Shown one piece after another: positions 21,318 to 30,367 of a DNA stretch of 64,000 bases. The position numbers and the translations under genes are program-made. Position 1 is the first letter of the stretch. Each line of letters opens with the position of its first letter. Where the stretch lies: assembly GCA_000421085.1 (NCBI GenBank), contig ATWE01000002.1, forward strand, positions 310,001-374,000, given 5' to 3'. Origin of the DNA: Ensifer sp. USDA 6670. GTDB taxonomy: Bacteria > Pseudomonadota > Alphaproteobacteria > Rhizobiales > Rhizobiaceae. The notes below the pieces were generated by a model. That model was not told where the DNA came from and ran no database searches. It worked only from the letters and a program-made list of their open reading frames with translations.

Positions 21318-21674
21318 ATGCCCAACACTCTGATGGCAGGAAGAAGAAGCCAGGACTGGGCAAATCTGGTCTTGGCAGCGTGCCTGTTCCTCTCTCCCTG
21401 GGTCATCGGCTTTGCGGCTGAAGCCGCGCCGACGTGGAACGCCTGGATCGCCGGCATCGTGCTCGGAGCCCTCGCGGTCGCAACCCTTTCGGCCTTCGCC
21501 GAGTGGGAGGAATGGGCCAATATGATAATCGGCCTGTGGTTGATCGTTTCTCCCTGGCTGCTCGGCTTCATGGGAAATGTGAACGCGATGTGGACTCACG
21601 TCATCCTCGGCGTGCTCGTCGCCGCAATCGCAGCCTGGGCGGTTTGGGACTATCGTCACCATTCGCACGCCTAG
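21318..21674 (+). CDS. SPW repeat membrane protein
   Basis: 118 residues, ATG preceded by GGAGG at a good distance. Four hydrophobic helices form two repeats, each carrying the Ser-Pro-Trp motif: LFLSPWVIGF (about 23-32) and LIVSPWLLGF (about 79-88). This defines the SPW (PF03779) family of small integral membrane proteins whose function is not known. It stands alone, and its 3' end runs into a repeat-derived hairpin. Confidence 0.9.
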   Translation: MPNTLMAGRRSQDWANLVLAACLFLSPWVIGFAAEAAPTWNAWIAGIVLGALAVATLSAFAEWEEWANMIIGLWLIVSPWLLGFMGNVNAMWTHVILGVLVAAIAAWAVWDYRHHSHA

Positions 21675-21676
21675 GT

Positions 21677-21727
21677 CCCAATGACTTTAGGTCGGGTCGA
21701 CCAAGAGTCATGAACGTGAACGATTTA
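21677..21727 (-). repeat. Rhizobial palindromic repeat, partial copy (relative of 43935-44047)
   Basis: Read on the minus strand this segment gives ATCGTTCACGTTCATG, then TTGGTCGACCCGACCTAAA, which matches the second half of the repeat at 43935-44047. It contains a small hairpin (ATGACT / AGTCAT) right after the SPW stop codon. Confidence 0.6.
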
Positions 21728-21739
21728 AGTAAATTTAAA

Positions 21740-21768
21740 GCGCGCCGCATAGGTTGAATGCGGCGCGC
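21740..21768 (-). terminator. Terminator of the thu operon
   Basis: GCGCGCCGCAT and ATGCGGCGCGC form a perfect 11-base stem with a 7-base loop, 24 bases past the thuB stop. On the minus strand it is followed by TTTAAATTTA, a reasonable U-rich tail, so it fits a rho-independent terminator. Confidence 0.75.
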
Positions 21769-21792
21769 AGGGTCCAACGGTCCTGCCGCTTA

Positions 21793-22875
21793 TCACCCCA
21801 CGGCGCGCTCCTGCACCACGGCTTCGATGTCCGGAACGCCGAGTTCGCGGCGTGAGCGCTCGGTCTCGATGGCGAGATCGAGTACTCTCTGCAGGTCCGC
21901 GGCATGACGGAAACCCGGCTCGACGGTTCGGCCGGCCTTCACCGCCTCGACGAAGCGCTGATAGTTGGTGGGCACGGTGCCGGCATCGACGGTCCGCCAC
22001 ACCGCCTTTTCGACATCGGGCCCCATACAGCCGCGCAGGCTCGAACCATCAGGCGTATGGATTACTTCCAGCGCTCCCCTGTCGCCGTGCAGCCGGAGCC
22101 TCAACTCATTGAGATGGCCTGTCGCCCAGCGGCTGGCATGGATTACGGCCATCGCGCCGTTTTCAAACTCCGCCGTCATGGCGAAGCTGTCATTGGCGTC
22201 GAGGTCGTACTCGCCGATACGGTTGTCCGGCGCCTTGTCGAATGCTTTCAGGCGAGCGAATACCCGCTCGACCGAGCTGTTGGCGCCGTAGCCGGCGAAG
22301 TCGAGAATGTGGATGCCGACATCGCCAAGCACGCCGTTCGATCCGTGTTTCGTCGACAGCCGCCATAGCCATTTCGACTCGCTTGCCCAGTCGCCCCAAG
22401 CCCGCGACACCAGCCAGCTCTGGAGATAGGAAGCCTCCAAATGCCGCACCCGGCCGATTTCACCGGCGACCACGAGTTCACGCGCCTTCTGCAGCGGAGC
22501 GACGTTGCGATAGGTAAGATTGACCATCGTGACGAGGCCGGCCCTCTCGGCCGCAGCAGCCATCTCGGCGGCCTTCTCATAGTTTTCTGCAAGCGGCTTT
22601 TCGCACAGCACATGCTTGCCGGCGGCGATGAGCGCCAGGGTCGTCGGGTGATGCGCCTTGTCGGGCGTCACGTTCGTCGCCGCGTCGAACTCTCCCCAGG
22701 CGATCGCCTCGTCCAGAGAGGTGAAGGTGTTTTCGATGCCGTGCATGACGGCAAAGGCTTTGGCACGGGATGGGTCCACATCGACGGCGCCGACCATTTC
22801 GACGCCTTCGATCTCAGCAAAGGCTTTCGCATGGCTGTTGGCCATGCCGCCGGTTCCGAGAATAAGCAAACGCAT
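21793..22875 (-). CDS. thuB: ThuB, Gfo/Idh/MocA-family sugar oxidoreductase
   Basis: 360 residues. The N-terminal Rossmann fold has GTGGMANSH (7-15) and the catalytic-region EKPLAENYEKA of the GFO_IDH_MocA family. In S. meliloti ThuB acts with ThuA in trehalose and related disaccharide use; work in Agrobacterium points to conversion to 3-keto derivatives. The ATG at 22875 is chosen because AGGGGA lies just upstream; an ATG at 22890, overlapping the thuA stop, would add MKGTP. It is the last gene of thuEFGKAB, followed by a strong hairpin. Confidence 0.93.
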   Translation of the reverse strand: MRLLILGTGGMANSHAKAFAEIEGVEMVGAVDVDPSRAKAFAVMHGIENTFTSLDEAIAWGEFDAATNVTPDKAHHPTTLALIAAGKHVLCEKPLAENYEKAAEMAAAAERAGLVTMVNLTYRNVAPLQKARELVVAGEIGRVRHLEASYLQSWLVSRAWGDWASESKWLWRLSTKHGSNGVLGDVGIHILDFAGYGANSSVERVFARLKAFDKAPDNRIGEYDLDANDSFAMTAEFENGAMAVIHASRWATGHLNELRLRLHGDRGALEVIHTPDGSSLRGCMGPDVEKAVWRTVDAGTVPTNYQRFVEAVKAGRTVEPGFRHAADLQRVLDLAIETERSRRELGVPDIEAVVQERAVG

Positions 22876-22886
22876 GGGAGTCCCCT

Positions 22887-23678
22887 TCATCGATATCCGG
22901 CCTCGCCGGCCCGATGCAGTCTCGGGCCACGCTCGACGATCGGCTCCAGCGCCTTCTCCACCGGGACGTTCGGCGCGTCGTGGATGGCCTTATAGGTGCC
23001 CTGCGGGTTATACGCCCATTTCACCGCGTTCCGCAGCACCTTGTGTACGGTCGCGTCGTGATAGGTCGGGTAAGTCTCATGCCCGGGGCGGAAGTAAAAG
23101 ATATTGCCCGCGCCGCGCCGCCAGGTGAGGCCCGAGCGGAAGACCTCGCCGCCGGCAAACCAGGAGATGAATACCGTCTCGAGCGGCTCCGGCACCGAGA
23201 ATTGCTCTCCATACATCTCCTCGTTCTCGATGACGAAGTTCTCGCCGAGTCCTTCGGCAATGGGATGGCGCGGATTGACGACCCAGACGCGTTCGCGCTC
23301 TCCCGCCTCGCGCCATTTGAGCGCGCAGGGCGTGCCCATCAGGCGCTTGAACACCTTGGAAAAGTGGCCGGAATGGAGAACGATCAGACCCATGCCTTCC
23401 CAAACGCGTTTGGCGACGCGCTCCACGATGGCGTCGTCGACGGCGCCGTGATCCTTGTGGCCCCACCACAGGAGCACGTCGGCCCGGGCGAGCCGCGTCT
23501 CGCTCAACCCGTGTTCCGGTTCCTGCAATGTCGCGGTCGTAGCATCGATCCCCGGGTCGGAATTGAGTGCCGCTGCGATCGTGTTGTGCATGCCGTCCGG
23601 GTAAATCTCCCGAACCACCGCATTCGTCTGCTCGTGGATGTTTTCACCCCACACGATGGCATTGATAGACAAGGTCAT
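22887..23678 (-). CDS. thuA: ThuA, trehalose utilization protein
   Basis: 263 residues. It has the ThuA-like fold (PF06283, class I glutamine amidotransferase relative): [56 protein letters not shown]. ThuA is required for trehalose, maltitol and related disaccharide catabolism in S. meliloti and works with ThuB. GAGGAGA directly before ATG 23678 fixes the start; an ATG at 23699 gives a longer frame without such a site. A 214-base gap with a hairpin separates it from thuK. Confidence 0.94.
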   Translation of the reverse strand: MTLSINAIVWGENIHEQTNAVVREIYPDGMHNTIAAALNSDPGIDATTATLQEPEHGLSETRLARADVLLWWGHKDHGAVDDAIVERVAKRVWEGMGLIVLHSGHFSKVFKRLMGTPCALKWREAGERERVWVVNPRHPIAEGLGENFVIENEEMYGEQFSVPEPLETVFISWFAGGEVFRSGLTWRRGAGNIFYFRPGHETYPTYHDATVHKVLRNAVKWAYNPQGTYKAIHDAPNVPVEKALEPIVERGPRLHRAGEAGYR

Positions 23679-23808
23679 TCTCCTCGTGATTTGGGGCATC
23701 CGCTACCGGATGCCGACTGTCCGTGACTTGAAATGTGGGCGCGGGGCCGGGCCGGGAAAACCATTCGGGTCCCCGCCCTTTCCTGCCCTAACGTTTGAGG
23801 CTTTGGAA

Positions 23809-23830
23809 TGATCCGAAATCCTTCGGATCA
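23809..23830. repeat. Perfect hairpin in the thuK-thuA intergenic region
   Basis: TGATCCGAA, loop ATCC, TTCGGATCA. It sits in the middle of the 214-base thuK-thuA gap and may process or stabilise the operon message, separating transporter from catabolic genes. Confidence 0.55.
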
Positions 23831-23892
23831 GCCTTGGTTTCGAGACTTTCCGGGCGAAATCGCGCGGCTGAATGAACTCGCGTGAGTGCGTT

Positions 23893-24921
23893 CTAGGCCG
23901 CACCTCGCATTTCCATCCGTCCAAGCGCCCGGCCGCCGGCATCGAATCGGTGAACCTGGCCGGCGGCCGGCGAGATCCTGATCGTCTGTCCGGGCTGATG
24001 CTGGGCGATGCCGCTCTCGCGGACGATCACAGGCTCGCCAGCCCCGATGTCGAGATAAATATAGCTGTCGGAACCGAGCATCTCCGAATGGATGACGGTC
24101 CCACTCCACTCACCTCCCTGTTCATCGATCTCCAGGTGTTCCGCGCGGATGCCGATCGTGTCCGCCTTGTATGGCTCTGCGAGGGCGCCGGAAAGAAAAT
24201 TCATCTTCGGCGAACCGATGAAGCCGGCGACGAACACCGAATTCGGCGTCTCGTAAAGCTCCAGCGGCGTGCCTATCTGTTCAACGAGACCGTCCCTCAG
24301 GACGCATATCCTGTCGGCGAGCGTCATCGCCTCGACCTGATCGTGAGTCACATAGATCATGGTCGTCTTGTGCATGCTGCGGTGAAGCTTGGCGATTTCG
24401 AGCCGGGTGGCCACACGCAGCGCCGCGTCGAGGTTCGACAGCGGCTCGTCGAACAGAAAAACCTTGGGATCGCGAACGATCGCACGGCCGATCGCCACAC
24501 GCTGGCGCTGCCCGCCCGAAAGCTGGCGCGGCAGGCGTTCGAGATAGGGCGTGAGCTGCAGCATTTCCGCCGCCGCCTCGACCCGTCTGCGGCACTGCTG
24601 CTTGTCCTTGCCTGCAAGCTGCATGCCGAAGGCCATGTTCTCGTAGACAGTCATGTGCGGATAGAGCGCATAGGACTGAAAGACCATGGCGATGCCGCGG
24701 CGCGAAGGCGTCAGTTGATTGACGACCTGGCCGTCGAAGGTAAGCGTTCCGGAGGTGATTTCCTCGAGCCCGGCGATCAGTCTCAGGAGGGTCGACTTGC
24801 CGCAGCCGGAAGGGCCGACGAAGACCATGAACTCGCCCGACTTGATTTCCATGCTGACGCCCTTGATCACATCGAAGGCGCCGAAGGATTTGCGGATATC
24901 GCGCAATTGAAGCTCTGCCAT
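23893..24921 (-). CDS. thuK: ThuK, ABC transporter ATP-binding subunit for trehalose/maltose/sucrose
   Basis: 342 residues, MalK/UgpC type. Walker [10 protein letters not shown] (36-44), signature [14 protein letters not shown], Walker [14 protein letters not shown], switch His in [14 protein letters not shown], and a C-terminal OB-like (TOBE) domain ([10 protein letters not shown]). It energises the ThuEFG importer. It starts 10 bases after the thuG stop, in the same minus-strand operon. Confidence 0.96.
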   Translation of the reverse strand: MAELQLRDIRKSFGAFDVIKGVSMEIKSGEFMVFVGPSGCGKSTLLRLIAGLEEITSGTLTFDGQVVNQLTPSRRGIAMVFQSYALYPHMTVYENMAFGMQLAGKDKQQCRRRVEAAAEMLQLTPYLERLPRQLSGGQRQRVAIGRAIVRDPKVFLFDEPLSNLDAALRVATRLEIAKLHRSMHKTTMIYVTHDQVEAMTLADRICVLRDGLVEQIGTPLELYETPNSVFVAGFIGSPKMNFLSGALAEPYKADTIGIRAEHLEIDEQGGEWSGTVIHSEMLGSDSYIYLDIGAGEPVIVRESGIAQHQPGQTIRISPAAGQVHRFDAGGRALGRMEMRGAA

Positions 24922-24930
24922 CTTGTTCTC

Positions 24931-25761
24931 CTATCCTTTGACACCGCCGGCCGTTAGGCCGGAAATGATCCGCCGCTGAAAGATCAGCACGAGGACCACG
25001 AGGGGCACCGTGACGATCACCGATGCCGCCATGATGTTGCCCCAGGGGATCTCGAACTGGCTGCCCCCCGAGAGCAGGGCGATCGCGACCGGCACGGTGC
25101 GCTGCGTATTCGATGACGTGAATGTCAGCGCAAAGAGGAACTCGTTCCATGCCGCGATGAAGGCGAGAAGCCCGGTCGTCACCAGCGCCGGCCACATCAG
25201 GGGCATGAAGACGCGGGTGATCACCACCCAAGGCGAGGCGCCGTCGACGATCGCCGCCTCTTCGATCTCGATCGGCAGGTCTCGCATGAAGGTGGTAAGC
25301 ACCCAGACCGTGAACGGCAGCGTGAAGATCATGTAGGAAAAGATGAGCGCGAGCGGCGTGTTGAAGATCCCGACGAAGCGGATGAGCTCGAAGAGGCCTG
25401 CAAGGACGGCGATCTGCGGGAACATCGAGACCGACAGGATCGTCAGGAGAAGCAGCCCGCGGCCGCGGAAGCGTACCCGGGCGAGCGCATAGGCTGCGGT
25501 GACGGCAAGAAGCAGCGATATGGCAACCACCAGCGTGGCCACGAGGAGCGAGTTGCCGAGATTGCGCACGAAGGTCCCGTGCGAAAAGATGTCGGCATAA
25601 TTGGCGAGCGAAATATCCGTCGGCCAGTAATCGATGCGAAACAGCGCCGTGCCGGACTTCAGGCTCGTCAGAATCGCATAATAGAAGGGAAAGACTGCGA
25701 CGAGGATGATGACGGCAACCAGCGCATAGAACGCCGTCCGCTTTGCGATCGCGACGACCAT
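24931..25761 (-). CDS. thuG: ThuG, ABC transporter permease (MalG type)
   Basis: 276 residues, six helices. The EAA loop that docks with ThuK is EIEEAAIVDGASPWVVITRV, followed by MPLMWPAL. ATG 25761 overlaps the thuF stop as TGATG, so the two permeases are translationally coupled. With ThuF it forms the membrane channel for trehalose, maltose and sucrose. Confidence 0.95.
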   Translation of the reverse strand: MVVAIAKRTAFYALVAVIILVAVFPFYYAILTSLKSGTALFRIDYWPTDISLANYADIFSHGTFVRNLGNSLLVATLVVAISLLLAVTAAYALARVRFRGRGLLLLTILSVSMFPQIAVLAGLFELIRFVGIFNTPLALIFSYMIFTLPFTVWVLTTFMRDLPIEIEEAAIVDGASPWVVITRVFMPLMWPALVTTGLLAFIAAWNEFLFALTFTSSNTQRTVPVAIALLSGGSQFEIPWGNIMAASVIVTVPLVVLVLIFQRRIISGLTAGGVKG

Positions 25762-26747
25762 CAGCGTTCTCCTCCGCTCAAATTGAGGCGACCGAGCCAC
25801 ATGTAGAGGATCGTGATCGTGGCGATGATCAGGAACAGCATGGTCGATGCGGCCGCGCCATAGGCGAACTTGTCGAAATCGAAAAGGTTTTCGCGCGCCA
25901 TGACCGACATGGTCTTGGTCTGCGCGTTGTTGGGCGTCAGCACGTAGATGAGGTCGAAGATGCGCAGCGCGTCGAGCATGCGGAAGATGACCGCGACCAT
26001 CAGCGCCGGCCGGATCAGCGGCAGGGTGACCCGCCAGAAGACACGTACCGGATGGACGCCGTCGATTCTGGCGGCTTCGTAAATATCGCCCGGCACCATT
26101 TGCAGCCCGGCGAGGATCAGGAGCGCCATGAAGGGCGTCGTCTTCCACACGTCCACGATCAATACGGCGATCATGGCGGTGTCGGGGCTGGCGGTCCAGG
26201 CGATCTTCTCGCCGATCAGGCCGAGGCCGAGCAGCATGTCGTTGAGGATGCCGAACTGGTCGTTGAGCATCCAGGCCCACATTTTCGCGGAGACGATGGT
26301 CGGGATCGCCCAGGGGATCAGGATCGCGGCACGGACAAGTCCGCGACCGGGAAACTGTGCGTTGAGTACCAAGGCGACGATAAGGCCCAGCGCCGTTTCG
26401 ATACTGACCGAAAGAACCGTGAATTTGAGCGTGTTCCAGACCGCATTCCACCAGGCCGGGTCCGCAAGCAGGCCACGGTAAATCGTCCGTCCACTCTTCA
26501 GGGTGATCCATGAGAGATAATTGGCGAAGCCGACGAATTCGGCGCCCGACAGATTGGTCAGCGAGGCGTTGGTGAAACTGAAATAGATGGTTCTGATGAG
26601 CGGCCAGCCGGCGACGAGCGCCAGGACGAGGAAGGTTGGCGCGAGAAAGAGCCAGGCCGAACGGACCCGTTGCGCCTGCAGGTCCGAGCCTATCCTGCCG
26701 CCCTGCGCAAGCGCAGCCGGCCGATCCGCGAGAGAGAGGTCAGTCAT
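25761..26747 (-). CDS. thuF: ThuF, ABC transporter permease (MalF type)
   Basis: 328 residues with six predicted helices and the EAA motif YEAARIDGVHPVRVFWRV then TLPLIRPAL. The 40-residue N-terminal cytoplasmic leader (before SAWLFLAPTFLVLALVAGW) is a little long but normal for this class. The stop shares one base with the thuG start. An 88-base gap with a hairpin separates it from thuE. Confidence 0.95.
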   Translation of the reverse strand: MTDLSLADRPAALAQGGRIGSDLQAQRVRSAWLFLAPTFLVLALVAGWPLIRTIYFSFTNASLTNLSGAEFVGFANYLSWITLKSGRTIYRGLLADPAWWNAVWNTLKFTVLSVSIETALGLIVALVLNAQFPGRGLVRAAILIPWAIPTIVSAKMWAWMLNDQFGILNDMLLGLGLIGEKIAWTASPDTAMIAVLIVDVWKTTPFMALLILAGLQMVPGDIYEAARIDGVHPVRVFWRVTLPLIRPALMVAVIFRMLDALRIFDLIYVLTPNNAQTKTMSVMARENLFDFDKFAYGAAASTMLFLIIATITILYMWLGRLNLSGGER

Positions 26748-26797
26748 GACGTGAGCCCACCGGTTGGCGCGGGTCTCCGCCCGTGCCGTTTGATCTT

Positions 26798-26827
26798 GAC
26801 CCGGACGGCACAGCTGCCATCCGGGTC
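26798..26827 (-). terminator. Hairpin between thuE and thuF
   Basis: GACCCGGA and TCCGGGTC pair, then after one mismatch GGC and GCC extend the stem over a 6-base loop. Hairpins after the binding-protein gene of ABC operons commonly stabilise its message and reduce expression of downstream permeases; that role is inferred. Confidence 0.55.
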
Positions 26828-26835
26828 TCGCGATT

Positions 26836-28107
26836 TTACCAGGCGTCGCCCTTGAGTTCGGTCAGTTCGACTTCGAGAAGCTCGAGATTCTCCGCCGCCG
26901 TTCCGTTACCCGAAAGCGTGTTGTGCACGGCGCTCCAGAACTTTGAGGACACTTCGTTGTACTTCACCTTTGCCACGGCCGAGGGGCGCGGCACGGCGCT
27001 CTGGAAGATAGGCTTCCAATGCGGCATGAACGGCTGGGCGGCAGCGACTTCCGGATCGTCGTAAAGCGCCGCGATCGTCGGCAGGTTCGAAAGCTCGATG
27101 GCGCGCACCTTCTGGGTTTCGGCCGAACCCAGGAACTTGACGAAGGCGATCGCCGCCTCCTGCTCGTCGGAATATTTCGACACCGCGAGGTTCCATCCGC
27201 CGAGTGTGGAGGACGGCTGATCCCCGTCCGTGGCGGCCGGAAGCGGGGCCACTTCGAATTTGCCCTTCACGGCGCTGTCGTCGCCGTTGCCCAGCGCGTA
27301 GGCATAGGGCCAGTTGCGCATGAAGACGGCGTTGCCGGTCTGCCAGACGCCGCGCGATTCCTCCTCCTGATAGGCAAGCACGCCCTTGGGCGCGATCGTG
27401 CCGATCCATTCCTTGACTTTCTCGACGGCCGCCGCCGCCTTTTCGTTGTTGACGGAGATCGTGCCGTCGGGTTCGACGATCTGACCGCCGCCCGAGGACT
27501 TGATCCACTCGAGGGCGTTGCAGGTGAGCCCCTCATAGGCATTGCCCTGAAAGACGAAGCCCCAGATATCGGCACTGCCGGCGGCCCGCTCCTTGTCCTG
27601 AATCTCCTTCGCCGTCGCCGCCAGCTCATCCCAGGTCTTGGGCGGCGCCTTGCCGTATTTGTCGAGCAAGTCTTTGCGGTAATAAAGCGCCGGTGCGTCG
27701 GTATAGAAGGGCAGAGCCACCAGCTTGCCGTTGACCGTCTGCGACTGGATGATCGAGGGGAAATGCTCGCCGACCACATCCTTCGTCGCCTCGGTCAGGT
27801 CGACGAACTGCTCGGCGAGCTGCGGAGCCCAGATGACGTCCGTCTGGTAGACGTCGACATCCTTGTTGCCGGCGGCAAGCCAGAGGCGATACTGGCTGAA
27901 CTGCTCGCTGCTCGAAGCCGGCATAGTCACCAGGTTGACCTTGTGACCCGTCTCCTTCTCGAACTTGGCGATCTGATCGCGCAGAAAGCTCAGATTCTTG
28001 CCGGTCGAATTGGCCGCCATGGACAATTCGGCTGCGGCAGCAAGGTCGATTGCGCCGACGATCGCGGCGCAGGAAATCAGCGTCCTTACAAAAGGCTTCA
28101 CGTTCAT
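26836..28107 (-). CDS. thuE: ThuE, periplasmic trehalose/maltose-binding protein
   Basis: 423 residues. Signal peptide (about 1-29), then a type I solute-binding protein of the MalE class (FEKETGHKVNLVTMPASS, DVYQTDVIWAPQLAEQ, VKFLGSAETQKVRA). It delivers trehalose and related disaccharides to ThuFGK. ATG 28107 is preserved by GGAGGG five bases upstream; the longer frame starting MEGPMNV lacks one. It is the first gene of the operon and diverges from thuR over 475 bases. Confidence 0.95.
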   Translation of the reverse strand: MNVKPFVRTLISCAAIVGAIDLAAAAELSMAANSTGKNLSFLRDQIAKFEKETGHKVNLVTMPASSSEQFSQYRLWLAAGNKDVDVYQTDVIWAPQLAEQFVDLTEATKDVVGEHFPSIIQSQTVNGKLVALPFYTDAPALYYRKDLLDKYGKAPPKTWDELAATAKEIQDKERAAGSADIWGFVFQGNAYEGLTCNALEWIKSSGGGQIVEPDGTISVNNEKAAAAVEKVKEWIGTIAPKGVLAYQEEESRGVWQTGNAVFMRNWPYAYALGNGDDSAVKGKFEVAPLPAATDGDQPSSTLGGWNLAVSKYSDEQEAAIAFVKFLGSAETQKVRAIELSNLPTIAALYDDPEVAAAQPFMPHWKPIFQSAVPRPSAVAKVKYNEVSSKFWSAVHNTLSGNGTAAENLELLEVELTELKGDAW

Positions 28108-28155
28108 TGGTCCCTCCAAAACTCCCCCCGGTTTCGCAGGCTCCTCAGCAATTCG

Positions 28156-28204
28156 AAAACGGTTTGGGTGCGCAGAAGCTGTCAGAAGGACAATCTGCTG
28201 TCAA
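28156..28204 (-). promoter_or_regulatory. Candidate thuE promoter and LacI-type operator
   Basis: On the minus strand TTGACA (28199-28204) is followed 17 bases later by CAGCTT (28176-28181), a weak match to the rhizobial CTATAT -10. Just downstream, AAAACGGTTT (28156-28165) is a near-palindrome centred on CG, as bound by LacI-family repressors. The layout fits ThuR repression, but the assignment is by eye. Confidence 0.4.
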
Positions 28205-28350
28205 GCCGAGGCTGCAACGGAAGCAAGCTCTATGGCTCTTTCAGATTTTCTGGCGTATATTCTGTGCGTTAGGCCAATCGCAGCGCGTCGGCCAAATATC
28301 CCGGCCCGGCTATCAACCCGTTCGCGAGAATTTTTCATCCACAGGAATTT

Positions 28351-28360
28351 AAAACGATTT
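28351..28360. promoter_or_regulatory. Second LacI-type half-palindrome in the thuE-thuR gap
   Basis: AAAACGATTT resembles the AAAACGGTTT site near thuE and lies about 195 bases away, 222 bases before thuR. Two spaced sites could support looping or thuR autoregulation. The rest of the 475-base gap shows no gene. Confidence 0.35.
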
Positions 28361-28582
28361 GGATCGTACACCGATAGCCTTATCGATCATGCCCCGGCAG
28401 CCGCGGCGCAAAGGCACCGATTGTGACTGCCGGCGAACCAGGTATAGTCCTGCGCGAATGGCTGCAGCGCTGCGCGTCGCTTCGAAGCGCAAAAACGAGC
28501 GAACGCAGCTTCTCGATTGGCTGCGTGACTTGCTTCGGAAGCGATCCCCGGACAATACGCAGAAGGGGCGCAGGGAAGAAAA

Positions 28583-29599
28583 GTGAAGCTCAAGGAATTC
28601 GCCAAACAGTTGGGGCTCTCTCCAACGACGGTAAGCCGTGCTCTGAGCGGCTATCCGGAGGTCAGCGAAAAGACCCGCAAGCGCGTTGCAGAGGAGGCAG
28701 TGCGCCTCGGTTACCGGCCGAACATCAACGCCGTGCGCCTCGTCACGGGCCGCGCAGGCGCGATCGGCGTCGTCATGGGGCGCAACGAGTTCCAGTTCTG
28801 CGAATTCATGAGCGGCATGGCCGAACGGCTGGACAGCGAGGATATCGACATTCTCGTGAGCCCGGTTGCCGACCAGGATATGAAAGCCGAACTCCAGCTC
28901 TATAGCCGGCTGGCGACGAGCGGACGGGTCGACGCAGTGATCATCCATTCACCGAAGCCGAACGACGAGCGCATCCTGCTGCTCCATAAGCTCGGCATTC
29001 CCTTTCTGGTCCATGGCCGCTCCGAGACTAACGTGCCGCACGCCTGGCTCGACATCGACAACGAAGGCGCGATCCGCCGCGCCACCTCGCACCTTCTAGA
29101 CCTCGGCCACAGACGGATCGCACTCATCAACGGCCGCGACGGTCTCACTTTCACGCTCCACCGCGACAAGGGCTATCGCGAGGCGCTGGAACAGCGCGGA
29201 CTGCCCTTCGATCCGCGCCTCGTCACCCATGGCCAGTTCACCGACGAGATCGGCTTTCGCTCGGCCCGCTCCTTCCTCGAGCAGTCCCTCCGCCCCACGG
29301 CATTCGTCGCCGGCTCGATGATGACGGCGCTCGGCGTCTATCGCGCCGTGCGTTCGGTCGGCCTCGTCGTCGGGCAGGATATCTCCGTCATCGCCCATGA
29401 CGATGTCTTCCCCTATCTCACGGCCGACAACATGGTCCCGTCCCTTTCGACGAGCCGGTCGTCCCTGCGCGCCGCCGGCGCCCGCTTGGCCGACCTCACA
29501 CTGCAGCTTATCACCGGACGGCCGGCCACGGAGATTCACGAGCTCTGGCCGGTCGAGCTCATCCTGCGCGAGTCGACCGGTCCGGCGCCGGACGCTTGA
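28583..29599 (+). CDS. thuR: ThuR, LacI-family regulator of the thu operon
   Basis: 338 residues, GTG start with AGGGAAG upstream. N-terminal LacI helix-turn-helix (KLKEFAKQLGLSPTTVSRAL, then SGYPEVSEKTR) and a periplasmic-binding-like effector domain (GAIGVVMGRNEFQF, FLVHGRSETNVPHAWLDID, GHRRIALINGR, ISVIAHDDVFPYL). It diverges from thuE and is expected to control thuEFGKAB in response to trehalose or a derivative. The gene ends tail to tail with the GntR regulator, 21 bases apart. Confidence 0.92.
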   Translation: MKLKEFAKQLGLSPTTVSRALSGYPEVSEKTRKRVAEEAVRLGYRPNINAVRLVTGRAGAIGVVMGRNEFQFCEFMSGMAERLDSEDIDILVSPVADQDMKAELQLYSRLATSGRVDAVIIHSPKPNDERILLLHKLGIPFLVHGRSETNVPHAWLDIDNEGAIRRATSHLLDLGHRRIALINGRDGLTFTLHRDKGYREALEQRGLPFDPRLVTHGQFTDEIGFRSARSFLEQSLRPTAFVAGSMMTALGVYRAVRSVGLVVGQDISVIAHDDVFPYLTADNMVPSLSTSRSSLRAAGARLADLTLQLITGRPATEIHELWPVELILRESTGPAPDA

Positions 29600-29620
29600 C
29601 CATCCTTCTCTGGCGGCGCG

Positions 29621-30280
29621 CTACTCGCGTCCCTTCAACCGGAACAGCAGGTCCTCATGCACGGCCTTGAGGTGGAAGACCAGGAAGCCGGCCGCCTCCT
29701 CGAAAGCGCCCGCACGACAGAGGCGGATCAGTTCGGCATGTTCTTCCATCGCTCGGGTCATCGCTGCGACGCTTGAGAGCTGGACGCGCGTGTAGCGGTC
29801 GCTCGTCTGCAGCAGCGACGCGACGATCTGCTGCGTCCGGGGCATCTCGGCGCGCCGGTAGAGGGCCAGATGCAGTTCGGCATTGAGCTGGCCGTAGGAG
29901 TCTATTTCTCCTGCGGTCGTTGCCTTGAGGAATCGGTTTTGAACCTCCTCCACCCGCGCGAAATCGTCGCCATCGAGAAGCGGCGCCGACTTGCGGAAGA
30001 GCCGCGGCTCCAGAAGCGCCCGCAGCTCGAAAACGTCGTCGATCTCGGCGAGCGACAGTTCGGAGACGATCGCCCCCTTCTGCGGCACGATCCTGACCAG
30101 CCCTTCGGCTTCGAGCTGAAACAAGACCTCGCGCACAGGAATGCGGCTGACGCCGTAGGTTTCGGCCAATGCATCCTGGCGCAGCTGACTGCCGGCCGGA
30201 TAGCGCCCGGAGAGAATCGCCTGCCGGATTTCCTCGATCAATGCCCCGGAGAGGGTGCGATGTTTGAGATGTGACACCAT
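29621..30280 (-). CDS. GntR family regulator, FCD subfamily
   Basis: 219 residues. Winged helix at about 10-75 (IRQAILSGRYPAGSQLRQDA, LAETYGVSRIPVREVLFQLE), then an all-helical FCD ligand domain (ELRALLEPRLFRKSA, NAELHLALYRRA, HAELIRLCRAG). It diverges from the TRAP operon over 87 bases that include a clear palindrome on the TRAP promoter, so it very probably controls that operon, in response to an organic acid substrate or intermediate. Confidence 0.93.
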   Translation of the reverse strand: MVSHLKHRTLSGALIEEIRQAILSGRYPAGSQLRQDALAETYGVSRIPVREVLFQLEAEGLVRIVPQKGAIVSELSLAEIDDVFELRALLEPRLFRKSAPLLDGDDFARVEEVQNRFLKATTAGEIDSYGQLNAELHLALYRRAEMPRTQQIVASLLQTSDRYTRVQLSSVAAMTRAMEEHAELIRLCRAGAFEEAAGFLVFHLKAVHEDLLFRLKGRE

Positions 30281-30315
30281 GGACGCTCGCTACAGGAATA
30301 CCGCTAAAAAGGATA

Positions 30316-30349
30316 TTGACTCTAAGAATGTATAAAATCTACTTTATAC
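30316..30349 (+). promoter_or_regulatory. TRAP operon promoter with GntR-type operator
   Basis: TTGACT (30316-30321), a 17-base spacer and CTACTT (30339-30344) fit the rhizobial sigma-70 pattern. GTATAAA-N6-TTTATAC (30330-30349), a perfect 7-base inverted repeat, covers the -10. FCD-type GntR proteins bind such AT-rich palindromes, so repression by the adjacent regulator is likely. Confidence 0.65.
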
Positions 30350-30367
30350 GCAAACCAGGGAACAGTC

